The translations under genes were made by a program, and so were the position numbers. The notes beneath the pieces are model-generated. The model was not told the DNA's origin, ran no database searches, and saw only the letters and a list, made by a program, of their open reading frames with translations. From an uncultured Clostridia bacterium (GTDB taxonomy: Bacteria > Bacillota > Clostridia > Christensenellales > Borkfalkiaceae), in NCBI GenBank assembly GCA_934273135.1, contig CAKQSU010000087.1, positions 1-5,634 of the forward strand: a DNA stretch of 5,634 bases, given 5' to 3'. Below are positions 1 through 5,634 of the stretch, piece after piece (the first letter of the stretch is position 1; each line of letters opens with the position of its first letter).

Positions 1-486
1 AAGGCGAAAATTCGCGAAAACATGCAGAAAGAAAACGACAAGAGAGCTTCCAACGAAACGGAAGACAAACTCCTTGCCGCGATAGCCGAAAAAACGACGG
101 TCGAAATCCCCGAATGCATGATTGACGACGAAGTAAACAATATGGTCAACCAGCTTTCGTACAGACTTATGTATCAGGGCTTAAAATACGAAGATTACCT
201 CAAAGTTACGGGTCAAACCGACGAAAGCGTGAGAGCTTCTTACAAAGAACAGGCTGCCGACAGAGTTAAAAAACAACTTATCGTCAACAAGATAATCGAA
301 CTTGAAAAGATTGCCGCCACCGACGAAGAAATCGAAGAAAAGATTGCCGAACAAGCTTCTTCCGTCAACAAAACCGCAGAAGAATACAAAAAGACTATGG
401 ACCCGCGCCAGAAAGAATATATTGCGAACGCCATTGTCGTAGACAAACTTTTCGCTTTCCTTACGACTAACAACGAAATAGCGTAA
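1..486 (+). CDS. tig: Trigger factor, C-terminal part (5' end outside window)
   Basis: Trigger factor is a ribosome-associated chaperone that binds at the polypeptide exit tunnel and shelters nascent chains in the cytoplasm. The frame is open from base 1 (KAKIREN before the first internal Met at 22), so the gene enters from the left and 161 residues are visible up to the TAA at 484-486. What is seen is the helical C-terminal substrate-binding domain: a TTVEIPECMIDDEVNNMV stretch matches the family pattern of 'VEIPE.MI..EV..M', followed by a long, charged, Glu/Lys-rich helical region (YRLMYQGLKYEDYLKVTGQ, then ADRVKKQLIVNKIIE). The ribosome-binding and PPIase domains are not in the window. It lies directly upstream of clpP-clpX, the classic tig-clpP-clpX order, which supports the call. 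The ATG at 22 is an internal Met, not the start. Confidence 0.93.
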   Translation, partial: KAKIRENMQKENDKRASNETEDKLLAAIAEKTTVEIPECMIDDEVNNMVNQLSYRLMYQGLKYEDYLKVTGQTDESVRASYKEQAADRVKKQLIVNKIIELEKIAATDEEIEEKIAEQASSVNKTAEEYKKTMDPRQKEYIANAIVVDKLFAFLTTNNEIA

Positions 487-516
487 AACAAATAAATTTA
501 AAATAATCATTTCACT

Positions 517-543
517 GAAGCGGCTTTATTATTAAGCCGCTTC
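517..543 (+). terminator. Perfect hairpin between tig and clpP, possible weak or partial terminator
   Basis: GAAGCGGCTT (517-526) and AAGCCGCTTC (534-543) form a perfect 10-bp stem with a 7-base loop, TATTATT. The stem is GC-rich in its middle, but the sequence after it (TTGAGAAG) lacks a real U-tract, so efficient Rho-independent termination is doubtful. If pairing stops at GCGGCTT/AAGCCGC, the tail TTCTTG gives four U in six, a weak terminator. The hairpin ends only 8 bases before the clpP Shine-Dalgarno. It could lower read-through from tig, mark an RNA processing point, or stabilise the 5' end of a clpPX message. I see no convincing promoter in the 77-base gap. Confidence 0.45.
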
Positions 544-551
544 TTGAGAAG

Positions 552-558
552 AAGGAGG
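552..558 (+). promoter_or_regulatory. Ribosome binding site of clpP
   Basis: AAGGAGG, a near-perfect anti-16S match, ends 5 bases before the ATG at 564. It fixes the clpP start and predicts strong translation initiation independent of tig. Confidence 0.9.
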
Positions 559-563
559 TTTAT

Positions 564-1145
564 ATGCCACTTATTCCTTACGTTGTGGAAAACACGGGCA
601 ACGGCGAACGCTCGTATGACATTTATTCGAGACTCTTAGAGGACAGAATTATTTTTCTCACGGGAGAAATAAACGACGCCGTTGCGGATACCGTTATAGC
701 TCAGCTTATTTATCTTGAATCGAAAGACCCCGGCAAACCCGTAAACATGTATATTAACAGCCCGGGCGGAAGCGTTTCGGCGGGGCTTGCCATATACGAT
801 ACGATGAACTATATAAGAAGCGACGTTTGCACCATCTGCATAGGTATGGCTGCAAGCATGGGCGCGTTCTTACTTTCGAGCGGGGCGAAGGGAAAGCGTT
901 TCGCGCTCCCTAACAGCGAAATAATGATTCACCAGCCGCTCGGCGGCGCGCAAGGTCAGGCAAGCGACGTTAAGATTCATGCGGAACACATTTTAAAAAC
1001 TCGCGACAAACTTAACGCCATTCTTGCTCACAACACGGGTAAGACGATAGAAGAAATAGCCCGCGACACGGACAGGGACAACTTCCTTTCTGCGGATGAA
1101 GCTCTTTCTTACGGGCTTATCGATAAGATTTATGTCAACAGGTAG
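564..1145 (+). CDS. clpP: ATP-dependent Clp protease proteolytic subunit ClpP
   Basis: ClpP is a serine peptidase that assembles into a 14-subunit barrel in the cytoplasm. It degrades proteins unfolded and threaded in by a Clp ATPase, here most likely the adjacent ClpX. The 193 residues equal the usual family length. The catalytic triad is complete: Ser98 in GMAASMGA, His123 in MIHQPLGG and Asp172 in DRDNF. The N-terminus ([20 protein letters not shown]) is the typical axial-loop region and has no long propeptide. The [10 protein letters not shown] oxyanion segment (about residues 65-74) and the handle-region helix after it are normal. The start is set by a strong AAGGAGG. No CtsR-type heptad repeat is visible upstream, so heat-shock control of the Bacillus kind is not apparent. 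The family assignment is essentially certain. Confidence 0.98.
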   Translation: MPLIPYVVENTGNGERSYDIYSRLLEDRIIFLTGEINDAVADTVIAQLIYLESKDPGKPVNMYINSPGGSVSAGLAIYDTMNYIRSDVCTICIGMAASMGAFLLSSGAKGKRFALPNSEIMIHQPLGGAQGQASDVKIHAEHILKTRDKLNAILAHNTGKTIEEIARDTDRDNFLSADEALSYGLIDKIYVNR

Positions 1146-1150
1146 GTATA

Positions 1151-2401
1151 ATGGAAGTTAATCAAGAAAAGCAGGCTTGCTGCGTGTTTTGCGGAAAAAC
1201 GCGCGACAAGGTTCAAAATTTAATAGCCGGTCCGCGTGGGCTTTATATTTGCGACGGTTGCATCGAATCGAGTGCCGCCGCGCTTGCCGAGGACCGAGTA
1301 AGAAGAACGCCGGACGTCGTTACTCTTTTAAAGCCTCATGAAATAAAAGCCGAACTCGACAAGTATATTATCGGGCAGGACAGAGCTAAAAAGGTTTTGT
1401 CCGTCGCCGTTTACAATCACTATAAACGCGTAAACGACGTAGCGAAGCTTAAAAAGGCAAAACTTGAAAACGACGAAACGGAAATCGATAAGAGCAACGT
1501 TTTAATGCTCGGCGCAACGGGTTGCGGAAAAACTTTGCTTGCAAGCACTCTCGCGCGCATTCTTAACGTTCCGTTCGCCGTTGCGGACGCGACGACGTTG
1601 ACCGAAGCCGGTTATGTCGGCGAGGATGTGGAAAACATTCTTTTAAAACTTATTCAGAACGCCGATTACGATATCAAACGCGCCGAAAGAGGCATAATCT
1701 ATATCGACGAAATCGATAAAATCGCGAGAAAGGGCGAAAACGTTTCCATTACTCGCGACGTTTCCGGCGAAGGCGTTCAGCAAGCTCTTTTAAAAATCAT
1801 AGAGTCTACCGTTGCTTCGGTTCCTCCGCAAGGCGGAAGAAAGCACCCGCAACAGGAATTTTTGCGTATCGATACCACCAATATTCTGTTTATTTGCGGC
1901 GGTGCGTTTGTCGGGCTTGACAAAATAATCGCAAAACGTAAATCGAGTTCCGGCATAGGTTTCGGCGCGGAAATCGTCGATAAGACTGAGGAACACGAGG
2001 AATATTTGCGCGAAGTTCAGCCGCAGGACCTTATCAAGTTCGGTCTTATCCCCGAATTTGTCGGCAGAATCCCCATTACCGTTTCTTTGAACGCGCTTGA
2101 CGAGGACGCGCTTGTCAAGATTATGACCGAGCCGAAAAACGCTCTCATAAAGCAGTATAAAAAGTTAATCGGAATGGATAAAGTCGAACTTGACGTAGAA
2201 GATGACGCGCTCCGCGCCATTGCCGAAAAAGCCATTGAATTAAAGACCGGCGCGAGGGGATTAAGAACTATTTTCGAAAACCTGATGCTCGACGCTATGT
2301 ACGACATTCCCGAAGACGACGATATTGAAAAAATCGTCATCGACAAGGACGTTGTCAAGGGCGTGACCAAGGCTAAACTTATACGCAAAAAAATCGCCTG
2401 A
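1151..2401 (+). CDS. clpX: ATP-dependent Clp protease ATP-binding subunit ClpX
   Basis: ClpX is a hexameric AAA+ unfoldase that recognises tagged or native substrates and feeds them to ClpP. Domains in order: an N-terminal zinc-binding domain with C11-x2-C14 and C34-x2-C37; the large AAA+ domain with Walker A GATGCGKT (121-128), the pore-1 loop GYVG (154-157), Walker B IIYIDEID (182-189, D186/E187), the RKH loop (230-232) and the ClpP-docking IGF loop (I269-G270-F271); then arginine finger R306 in EFVGRIP and sensor-2 GARGLR (367-372). Length (416 aa) is standard. Walker A differs mildly from the common GPTGSGKT (P to A, S to C), but Lys127 and Thr128 are kept. The gene begins 5 bases after the clpP stop. 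Its ribosome site is weak (AGGTAGG overlapping the clpP end), suggesting translational coupling. The intact IGF loop implies a working ClpXP pair. Confidence 0.98.
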   Translation: MEVNQEKQACCVFCGKTRDKVQNLIAGPRGLYICDGCIESSAAALAEDRVRRTPDVVTLLKPHEIKAELDKYIIGQDRAKKVLSVAVYNHYKRVNDVAKLKKAKLENDETEIDKSNVLMLGATGCGKTLLASTLARILNVPFAVADATTLTEAGYVGEDVENILLKLIQNADYDIKRAERGIIYIDEIDKIARKGENVSITRDVSGEGVQQALLKIIESTVASVPPQGGRKHPQQEFLRIDTTNILFICGGAFVGLDKIIAKRKSSSGIGFGAEIVDKTEEHEEYLREVQPQDLIKFGLIPEFVGRIPITVSLNALDEDALVKIMTEPKNALIKQYKKLIGMDKVELDVEDDALRAIAEKAIELKTGARGLRTIFENLMLDAMYDIPEDDDIEKIVIDKDVVKGVTKAKLIRKKIA

Positions 2402-2418
2402 AACTTTTAATATTTTCT

Positions 2419-2454
2419 CTTCCCGACGGATTCTTTTACGTCGGGAAGTTTTTT
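2419..2454 (+). terminator. Intrinsic terminator after clpX
   Basis: CTTCCCGACG (2419-2428) pairs perfectly with CGTCGGGAAG (2439-2448), giving a 10-bp GC-rich stem with a 10-base loop, followed at once by six T (2449-2454). It begins 18 bases after the clpX stop, so it is a textbook Rho-independent terminator for the tig-clpP-clpX unit. There is no matching A-tract on the left, so it looks one-directional. Confidence 0.93.
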
Positions 2455-2475
2455 CTGTCTCGGGCTGTAAAATTC

Positions 2476-2504
2476 TTGTGTTTTTCGCTAAAAAAAGCTA
2501 TAAT
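2476..2504 (+). promoter_or_regulatory. Sigma-A-type promoter for asnS-plsX-rnc
   Basis: A perfect -10 box TATAAT (2499-2504) lies 17 bases downstream of TTGTGT (2476-2481), a -35 that keeps only TTG of TTGACA. The spacer is A/T-rich with a run of seven A. Transcription would begin near 2511, giving a leader of roughly 88 nt before asnS. The position just after the clpX terminator and before the next gene cluster supports the assignment. The weak -35 makes the strength uncertain. Confidence 0.75.
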
Positions 2505-2534
2505 ATAAGTAACTGTATATAAAAATGTTACATA

Positions 2535-2566
2535 GCGATTATATATGGCGATAACGCGCATTTTTT
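2535..2566 (+). promoter_or_regulatory. Possible attenuator-like hairpins in the asnS leader
   Basis: ATGGCG (2545-2550) can pair with CGC-g-CAT (2555-2561, one bulged G) around an ATAA loop, followed by a T6 run (2561-2566, whose first T would also close the stem). This has the layout of a small intrinsic terminator inside the 5' leader. An alternative stem, GCG-a-TTA (2535-2541) with TAACGC (2552-2557), uses the same CGC and is mutually exclusive with it. Both stems are only 6 bp with a bulge, so stability is marginal and the pairing may be chance. I see no T-box sequence and no Asn-rich leader peptide that would explain a sensing mechanism. Confidence 0.25.
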
Positions 2567-2585
2567 AAGGCGGCATTTGCCCGTC

Positions 2586-2591
2586 GGAGGT
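2586..2591 (+). promoter_or_regulatory. Ribosome binding site deciding the GTG start of asnS
   Basis: GGAGGT sits with its GGAGG core ending 8 bases before the GTG at 2599. The next in-frame Met codon is over 110 residues downstream, inside the protein, so this site settles the GTG start. Confidence 0.88.
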
Positions 2592-2598
2592 CATAAAA

Positions 2599-3993
2599 GT
2601 GGAAAAAAGAATTACGATAAGAAGTATTTACGCTTCAAGCGAAGATTACGCCGACAAGAGCGTAACTTTGACGGGGTGGGTAAGAACCGTCAGGGATTCA
2701 AAAGCCTTTGGCTTTATCGAACTTAACGACGGAAGCTATTTTTCAAGCGTTCAGATTGTTTTCGAAAGCTCGAAAATAGATAATTACCAAGAGATAGCGT
2801 CTCAGAACGTCGGCGCGGCTTTGCGGGTTACGGGTAAACTTGTTTTAACGCCGGAAGCGCGTCAACCGTTTGAAATCAAAGCCGAAAAAATAACGGTTGA
2901 AGGCACCTCTACGCCCGATTATCCTTTGCAGAAAAAACGCCACAGTATGGAATATTTGCGCGAGATAGCGTATTTACGCCCCCGCACGAATACTTTCAGC
3001 GCGGTTTTTCGCGTCAGAAGCGAGGCTGCTTACGCAATTCATTCGTTTTTTAACTCACGCGGATTTGTTTATGTTCATACGCCCATAATAACGGGCAGCG
3101 ACTGCGAGGGCGCGGGCGAAATGTTCCAGGTAACGACGCTCAATATCGCCAAACCGCCAATGAAAGACGGCGCAATCGACTATAAGCAGGACTTTTTCGA
3201 TAAAAAAGCTTCCTTAACCGTTTCCGGGCAACTTAATGCGGAAACGTTTGCGCTTGCCTTCGGTAACGTCTACACTTTCGGACCCACCTTTAGAGCTGAA
3301 AAGTCGAACACGGCGCGCCACGCCGCGGAGTTCTGGATGATTGAGCCGGAAATGGCTTTTGCCGACCTTTCGGACGATATGGACGTAGCCGAAGATATGG
3401 TTAAGCATATTATCGACCACGTTTTAAAAACTTGCCCTAAGGAGATAGAGTTTTTGAACAAGTTCGTAGACAACGAGCTTATCGACAGACTGCATAACGT
3501 TCTTCACAACGAATTCGTTCGTCTTCCCTATACGGAAGCGATAAAGATACTCGAACAACATAAAAGCGAGTTCGAATATCCGGTTTTCTGGGGGTGTGAC
3601 TTGCAGAGCGAACACGAGCGTTATATAACGGAAAAAGTCTTTAAAAAGCCTGTATTTTTAACCGATTATCCCAAGGAAATAAAGGCGTTTTACATGAGAG
3701 TTAACGACGATAATAAGACCGTTGCCGCGGCGGACCTTCTCGTTCCCGGAATCGGCGAGCTTATCGGCGGAAGCCAGCGTGAAGAAAGACTTGACGTTTT
3801 AAAAGAAAAAATGAAACAGTTCAACCTTAAAGAAGAGGATTATTGGTGGTATCTCAATTTGAGAAAGTACGGCGGCGTTACTCATTCGGGTTTCGGCTTA
3901 GGCTTTGAAAGAATGGTTATGTATTTAACCGGAATATCGAATATAAGAGACGTTATACCTTTCCCGAGAACGGTTGACAATTTGGAGTACTGA
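2599..3993 (+). CDS. asnS: Asparaginyl-tRNA synthetase (class IIb)
   Basis: The enzyme charges tRNA-Asn with asparagine using ATP in the cytoplasm. Residues 1 to about 110 form the OB-fold anticodon-binding domain ([20 protein letters not shown]). The rest is the class II catalytic domain: motif 1 around 139-165 ([20 protein letters not shown]), motif 2 at about 227-250 ([20 protein letters not shown], with the R232/E234 fRxE pair) and motif 3 [15 protein letters not shown] (431-445, R438). [10 protein letters not shown] and [20 protein letters not shown] mark it as AsnRS rather than AspRS. At 464 aa, with an insert between motifs 1 and 2 (about 185-205) and a terminal DVIPFPRT, it resembles the longer E. 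coli-type AsnRS more than the shorter form of Bacillus (recalled as about 430 aa). The start is GTG after GGAGGT. Its TGA overlaps the plsX ATG by one base. Confidence 0.97.
   Translation: MEKRITIRSIYASSEDYADKSVTLTGWVRTVRDSKAFGFIELNDGSYFSSVQIVFESSKIDNYQEIASQNVGAALRVTGKLVLTPEARQPFEIKAEKITVEGTSTPDYPLQKKRHSMEYLREIAYLRPRTNTFSAVFRVRSEAAYAIHSFFNSRGFVYVHTPIITGSDCEGAGEMFQVTTLNIAKPPMKDGAIDYKQDFFDKKASLTVSGQLNAETFALAFGNVYTFGPTFRAEKSNTARHAAEFWMIEPEMAFADLSDDMDVAEDMVKHIIDHVLKTCPKEIEFLNKFVDNELIDRLHNVLHNEFVRLPYTEAIKILEQHKSEFEYPVFWGCDLQSEHERYITEKVFKKPVFLTDYPKEIKAFYMRVNDDNKTVAAADLLVPGIGELIGGSQREERLDVLKEKMKQFNLKEEDYWWYLNLRKYGGVTHSGFGLGFERMVMYLTGISNIRDVIPFPRTVDNLEY
3984..3987 (+). promoter_or_regulatory. Ribosome binding site of plsX, inside the asnS end
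   Basis: GGAG ends 5 bases before the plsX ATG (3993) and lies within the last codons of asnS. With the TGATG stop-start overlap it suits termination-reinitiation coupling. Confidence 0.7.
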
Positions 3994-5012
3994 TGATAAA
4001 CATAATCGTTGATTGTTACGGCGGCGACAATTCGCCGATCGCGCAAGTTAAAGGCGCGGTTGCCGCGCTTAAAGCAAATTCGGAGCTTGGCGTTATCCTT
4101 GTGGGTAAGGCGGACGAGCTGAACGAATTACTCAAAAACGAGGACTTTGACGAGGCAAGATTGCAAGTTTTAAACGCTACCGAGGTGGTGACTTGCAACG
4201 ATAAGCCGACCGAAGCCTTGAAAATAAAACCCGATTCTTCTATGAACGTCGCGTTCGAGCTTTTGCGCCATGACGAAACGACGGGCGGAATCGTGACGAG
4301 CGGTTCTACCGGCGCGGCTCTCGTCGGCGGTATATTCAAAGTGGGCAGAATTAAAGGTATCAGGAGACCTTGCCTTTGTCCTATTTTGCCTACTATGGGC
4401 GATAAAAAAGTTCTTTTGGTGGACTGCGGAGCAAACGTTGACTGCAAAGCAACCGACCTTCAACAATTCGCAATGATGGGCGCAATCTACTGTCGCGAGC
4501 TTTTCGGAATAGAAAAGCCTAAGGTTGCAATTTTGTCAAACGGCACGGAAGACGAAAAGGGTTGCGCGCTTTCAAAAGAAGCTTTCGAGCTTGTAAAAAC
4601 GCTTGACGGAATCGACTTTTGCGGCAACATGGAAGCCCGTGACATTTTCAGCGGCGAATACGACGTTATCGTTTCCGACGGGTTTTACGGCAACGTTGCG
4701 TTAAAAAGTGCCGAAGGGGCTATCGCTTTGTGCCTCGGCACGATAAAAAGCGAAGTAAAAAAATCGTTTTGGGCAAAGATCGGCGCGCTTTTAATGAAAA
4801 AAGCGTTTAAGGGCGTTAAGGCGAAGATTGACTATAATAAGCTCGGCGGCGCGGTGCTTTTGGGCGTAAACAAAGCCGTGGTAAAAGCGCACGGCTCGGC
4901 AAAAGAAGGCACAATCGAAAAATCTATAATTCAGGCTTACGAGCTTGCTAAGCACTGTGTTCCCGAAAAAATTGCCGAGGACGTTAAGAAAGCCGAAAAC
5001 GTAACCGAGTAA
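3993..5012 (+). CDS. plsX: Phosphate acyltransferase PlsX (acyl-ACP:phosphate)
   Basis: PlsX converts acyl-ACP and phosphate to acyl-phosphate and ACP. The acyl-phosphate is the donor for PlsY in the first step of phospholipid synthesis, and PlsX acts peripherally at the membrane. The 339 residues fit the usual length. Family blocks are present in order: IVDCYGGDNSP (5-15), VTSGSTGAALVGG (101-113), RRPCLCPILPT (124-134), LVDCGANVDCKATDLQQFA (142-160), GNMEARDIFSGEYDVIVSDG (211-230), FYGNVALKSAEG (231-242), and YNKLGGAVLLGVNKAVVKAHGS (281-302, split across Gly-rich loops). Small departures from the common form are Ser in SGSTGA where many have Asn, and CYGGDN in place of AMGGDN. I expect it works. 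It overlaps asnS by one base and is followed 2 bases later by rnc with no acpP between them. Confidence 0.97.
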   Translation: MINIIVDCYGGDNSPIAQVKGAVAALKANSELGVILVGKADELNELLKNEDFDEARLQVLNATEVVTCNDKPTEALKIKPDSSMNVAFELLRHDETTGGIVTSGSTGAALVGGIFKVGRIKGIRRPCLCPILPTMGDKKVLLVDCGANVDCKATDLQQFAMMGAIYCRELFGIEKPKVAILSNGTEDEKGCALSKEAFELVKTLDGIDFCGNMEARDIFSGEYDVIVSDGFYGNVALKSAEGAIALCLGTIKSEVKKSFWAKIGALLMKKAFKGVKAKIDYNKLGGAVLLGVNKAVVKAHGSAKEGTIEKSIIQAYELAKHCVPEKIAEDVKKAENVTE

Positions 5013-5014
5013 TT

Positions 5015-5634
5015 ATGGATTTTGATTTTTGCGGCGCGCAAAAGGCGATAGGTTATGAATTTACGAACAAAGACTTGCTTAAAACGGCTTTTACTCATTC
5101 GTCTTATGCAAACGAACATAAAAACACTCTAAGCAACGAACGTCTTGAATTCTTGGGAGACTCTCTTCTCGGCTTTATCGCCGCGGAATACTTTTTCTTG
5201 CATTCCGGCGAGGACGAGGGGAAATTAACCGTAAAAAAGAAAAATCTCGTTTCGTCGCTTCCGTTAAGCACACGTGTTTTGGAAGAAGGCTACGAAAAGT
5301 TTTTGTTGCTCGGCAAAGGTGAAGAAGCGCAGTTTGCGCTCGGAAAAAAGAGCGCGAGCGAAAACTTGTTTGAAGCAATAACGGGCGCGATTTATCTTGA
5401 CGGCGGCATTGAAAACGCAAAAAAGTTCGTTTACGACAAACTTTTGTCGCATATCGATGATTTTTTGTCCGCTCGCGATTATAAGTCCGAACTTCAAAAT
5501 TACGTTCAGGCAAACAAATCGCTCGGAAAAATCGAATATAAAATTATTGATAAAATAGGTCCCGACCACAAGCCGACCTTTGTTTCGGCTGTGTACGTCG
5601 GCGACGAGAAAATCGCTACGGGACAGGGCGGAAA
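5015..5634 (+). CDS. rnc: Ribonuclease III, 3' end outside window
   Basis: RNase III is a dimeric, Mg-dependent endonuclease that cuts double-stranded RNA, for example in rRNA precursor processing. The frame stays open to the right edge: 206 complete codons plus two bases. The start region (AIGYEFTNKDLLKTAFTHSS, residues 11-30) matches the family, and the signature NERLEFLGDSLL (41-52) supplies E42, E45 and D49, equivalent to E. coli E38, E41 and D45. E68 in DEG matches E. coli E65. The next block reads SENLFEAITGAIYLDGG: E120 equals E. coli E117, but N117 (AAC, 5363-5365) replaces the metal ligand D114. The double-stranded RNA-binding domain begins near residue 155 (DYKSELQNYVQ) and is cut by the window end. 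No strong ribosome site precedes the ATG; TAA-TT-ATG after plsX suggests coupling. Confidence 0.95.
   Translation, partial: MDFDFCGAQKAIGYEFTNKDLLKTAFTHSSYANEHKNTLSNERLEFLGDSLLGFIAAEYFFLHSGEDEGKLTVKKKNLVSSLPLSTRVLEEGYEKFLLLGKGEEAQFALGKKSASENLFEAITGAIYLDGGIENAKKFVYDKLLSHIDDFLSARDYKSELQNYVQANKSLGKIEYKIIDKIGPDHKPTFVSAVYVGDEKIATGQGG

Noticed and set aside
181..510. Antisense open frames opposite the end of tig
   Set aside because: The forward frame is clearly trigger factor, and the reverse frames have low-complexity Phe/Val or Ser runs typical of shadow frames.
487..563. Promoter or CtsR operator upstream of clpP
   Set aside because: TAAAAT at 499-504 could pass as a -10 box, but no -35 lies at a suitable distance, and no repeated CtsR heptad is visible.
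2525..2584. Short leader peptides in the asnS leader (ATG at 2525, 9 codons; ATG at 2545, 7 codons)
   Set aside because: Neither has a Shine-Dalgarno, and neither contains an Asn codon, which an Asn-responsive attenuator would need.
2505..2598. T-box riboswitch upstream of asnS
   Set aside because: The leader is under 100 nt and the conserved T-box sequence (GGTGG-like core before a terminator) is not seen; a T-box leader is usually much longer.
4016..4447. Antisense open frame of 143 codons opposite plsX
   Set aside because: It lies entirely within the well-conserved plsX coding sequence on the other strand, has Ser/Pro-rich low-information content and no recognisable domain, and is explained by codon bias of plsX.
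5175..5569. Two overlapping antisense open frames opposite rnc
   Set aside because: Both are Arg/Phe-rich shadows of the RNase III coding sequence, with no plausible ribosome site or family resemblance.
5015..5634. Treating rnc as a pseudogene because of the Asn substitution
   Set aside because: The frame is intact through the whole nuclease domain and into the dsRNA-binding domain, all other catalytic acids are kept, and the run-off is only the window edge.

Overview
The window is a compact, single-strand block of bacterial housekeeping genes: tig (3' part), clpP, clpX, asnS, plsX and rnc (5' part). All six genes lie on the + strand. Base composition is moderate (mid-forties % GC, estimated by eye). 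Shine-Dalgarno sites are strong and GGAGG-like, and the protein sequences and the plsX-rnc neighbourhood resemble Clostridia-type Firmicutes. I infer an uncultured or poorly characterised clostridial (Bacillota) lineage. The sequence alone does not support a genus.

Layout. Positions 1-486 encode the C-terminal part of trigger factor. A 77-base gap holds a perfect 10-bp hairpin and a strong ribosome binding site for clpP (564-1145). ClpX (1151-2401) follows after 5 bases. The first cluster therefore supplies a ribosome-bound chaperone, a protease and the unfoldase that feeds it. A clear intrinsic terminator (2419-2454) closes this unit. The next 197-base intergenic region carries a good sigma-A-like promoter (TTGTGT, 17 bases, TATAAT) and a leader of roughly 90 nt with a weak, possibly attenuating hairpin. 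The second unit is asnS (GTG start, 2599-3993), plsX (3993-5012, sharing one base with asnS) and rnc (5015 to the window edge, 2 bases after plsX). The tight spacing implies one transcript with translational coupling.

How the genes work together. ClpX unfolds substrates and passes them to ClpP, and trigger factor folds nascent chains, so the first unit is protein quality control. The second unit joins tRNA-Asn charging, the acyl-phosphate step of phospholipid synthesis, and double-stranded RNA processing. It is a growth-related housekeeping operon rather than a single pathway.

Points worth a second look. acpP, usually found between plsX and rnc in Firmicutes, is absent. RNase III has Asn where the family has a metal-binding Asp (E. 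coli D114). asnS sits where lon often follows clpX and is fused into the plsX-rnc unit. The asnS leader may hold competing hairpins. I see no mobile element, CRISPR array, RNA gene, phage or defence gene, and no evidence of an undescribed system.
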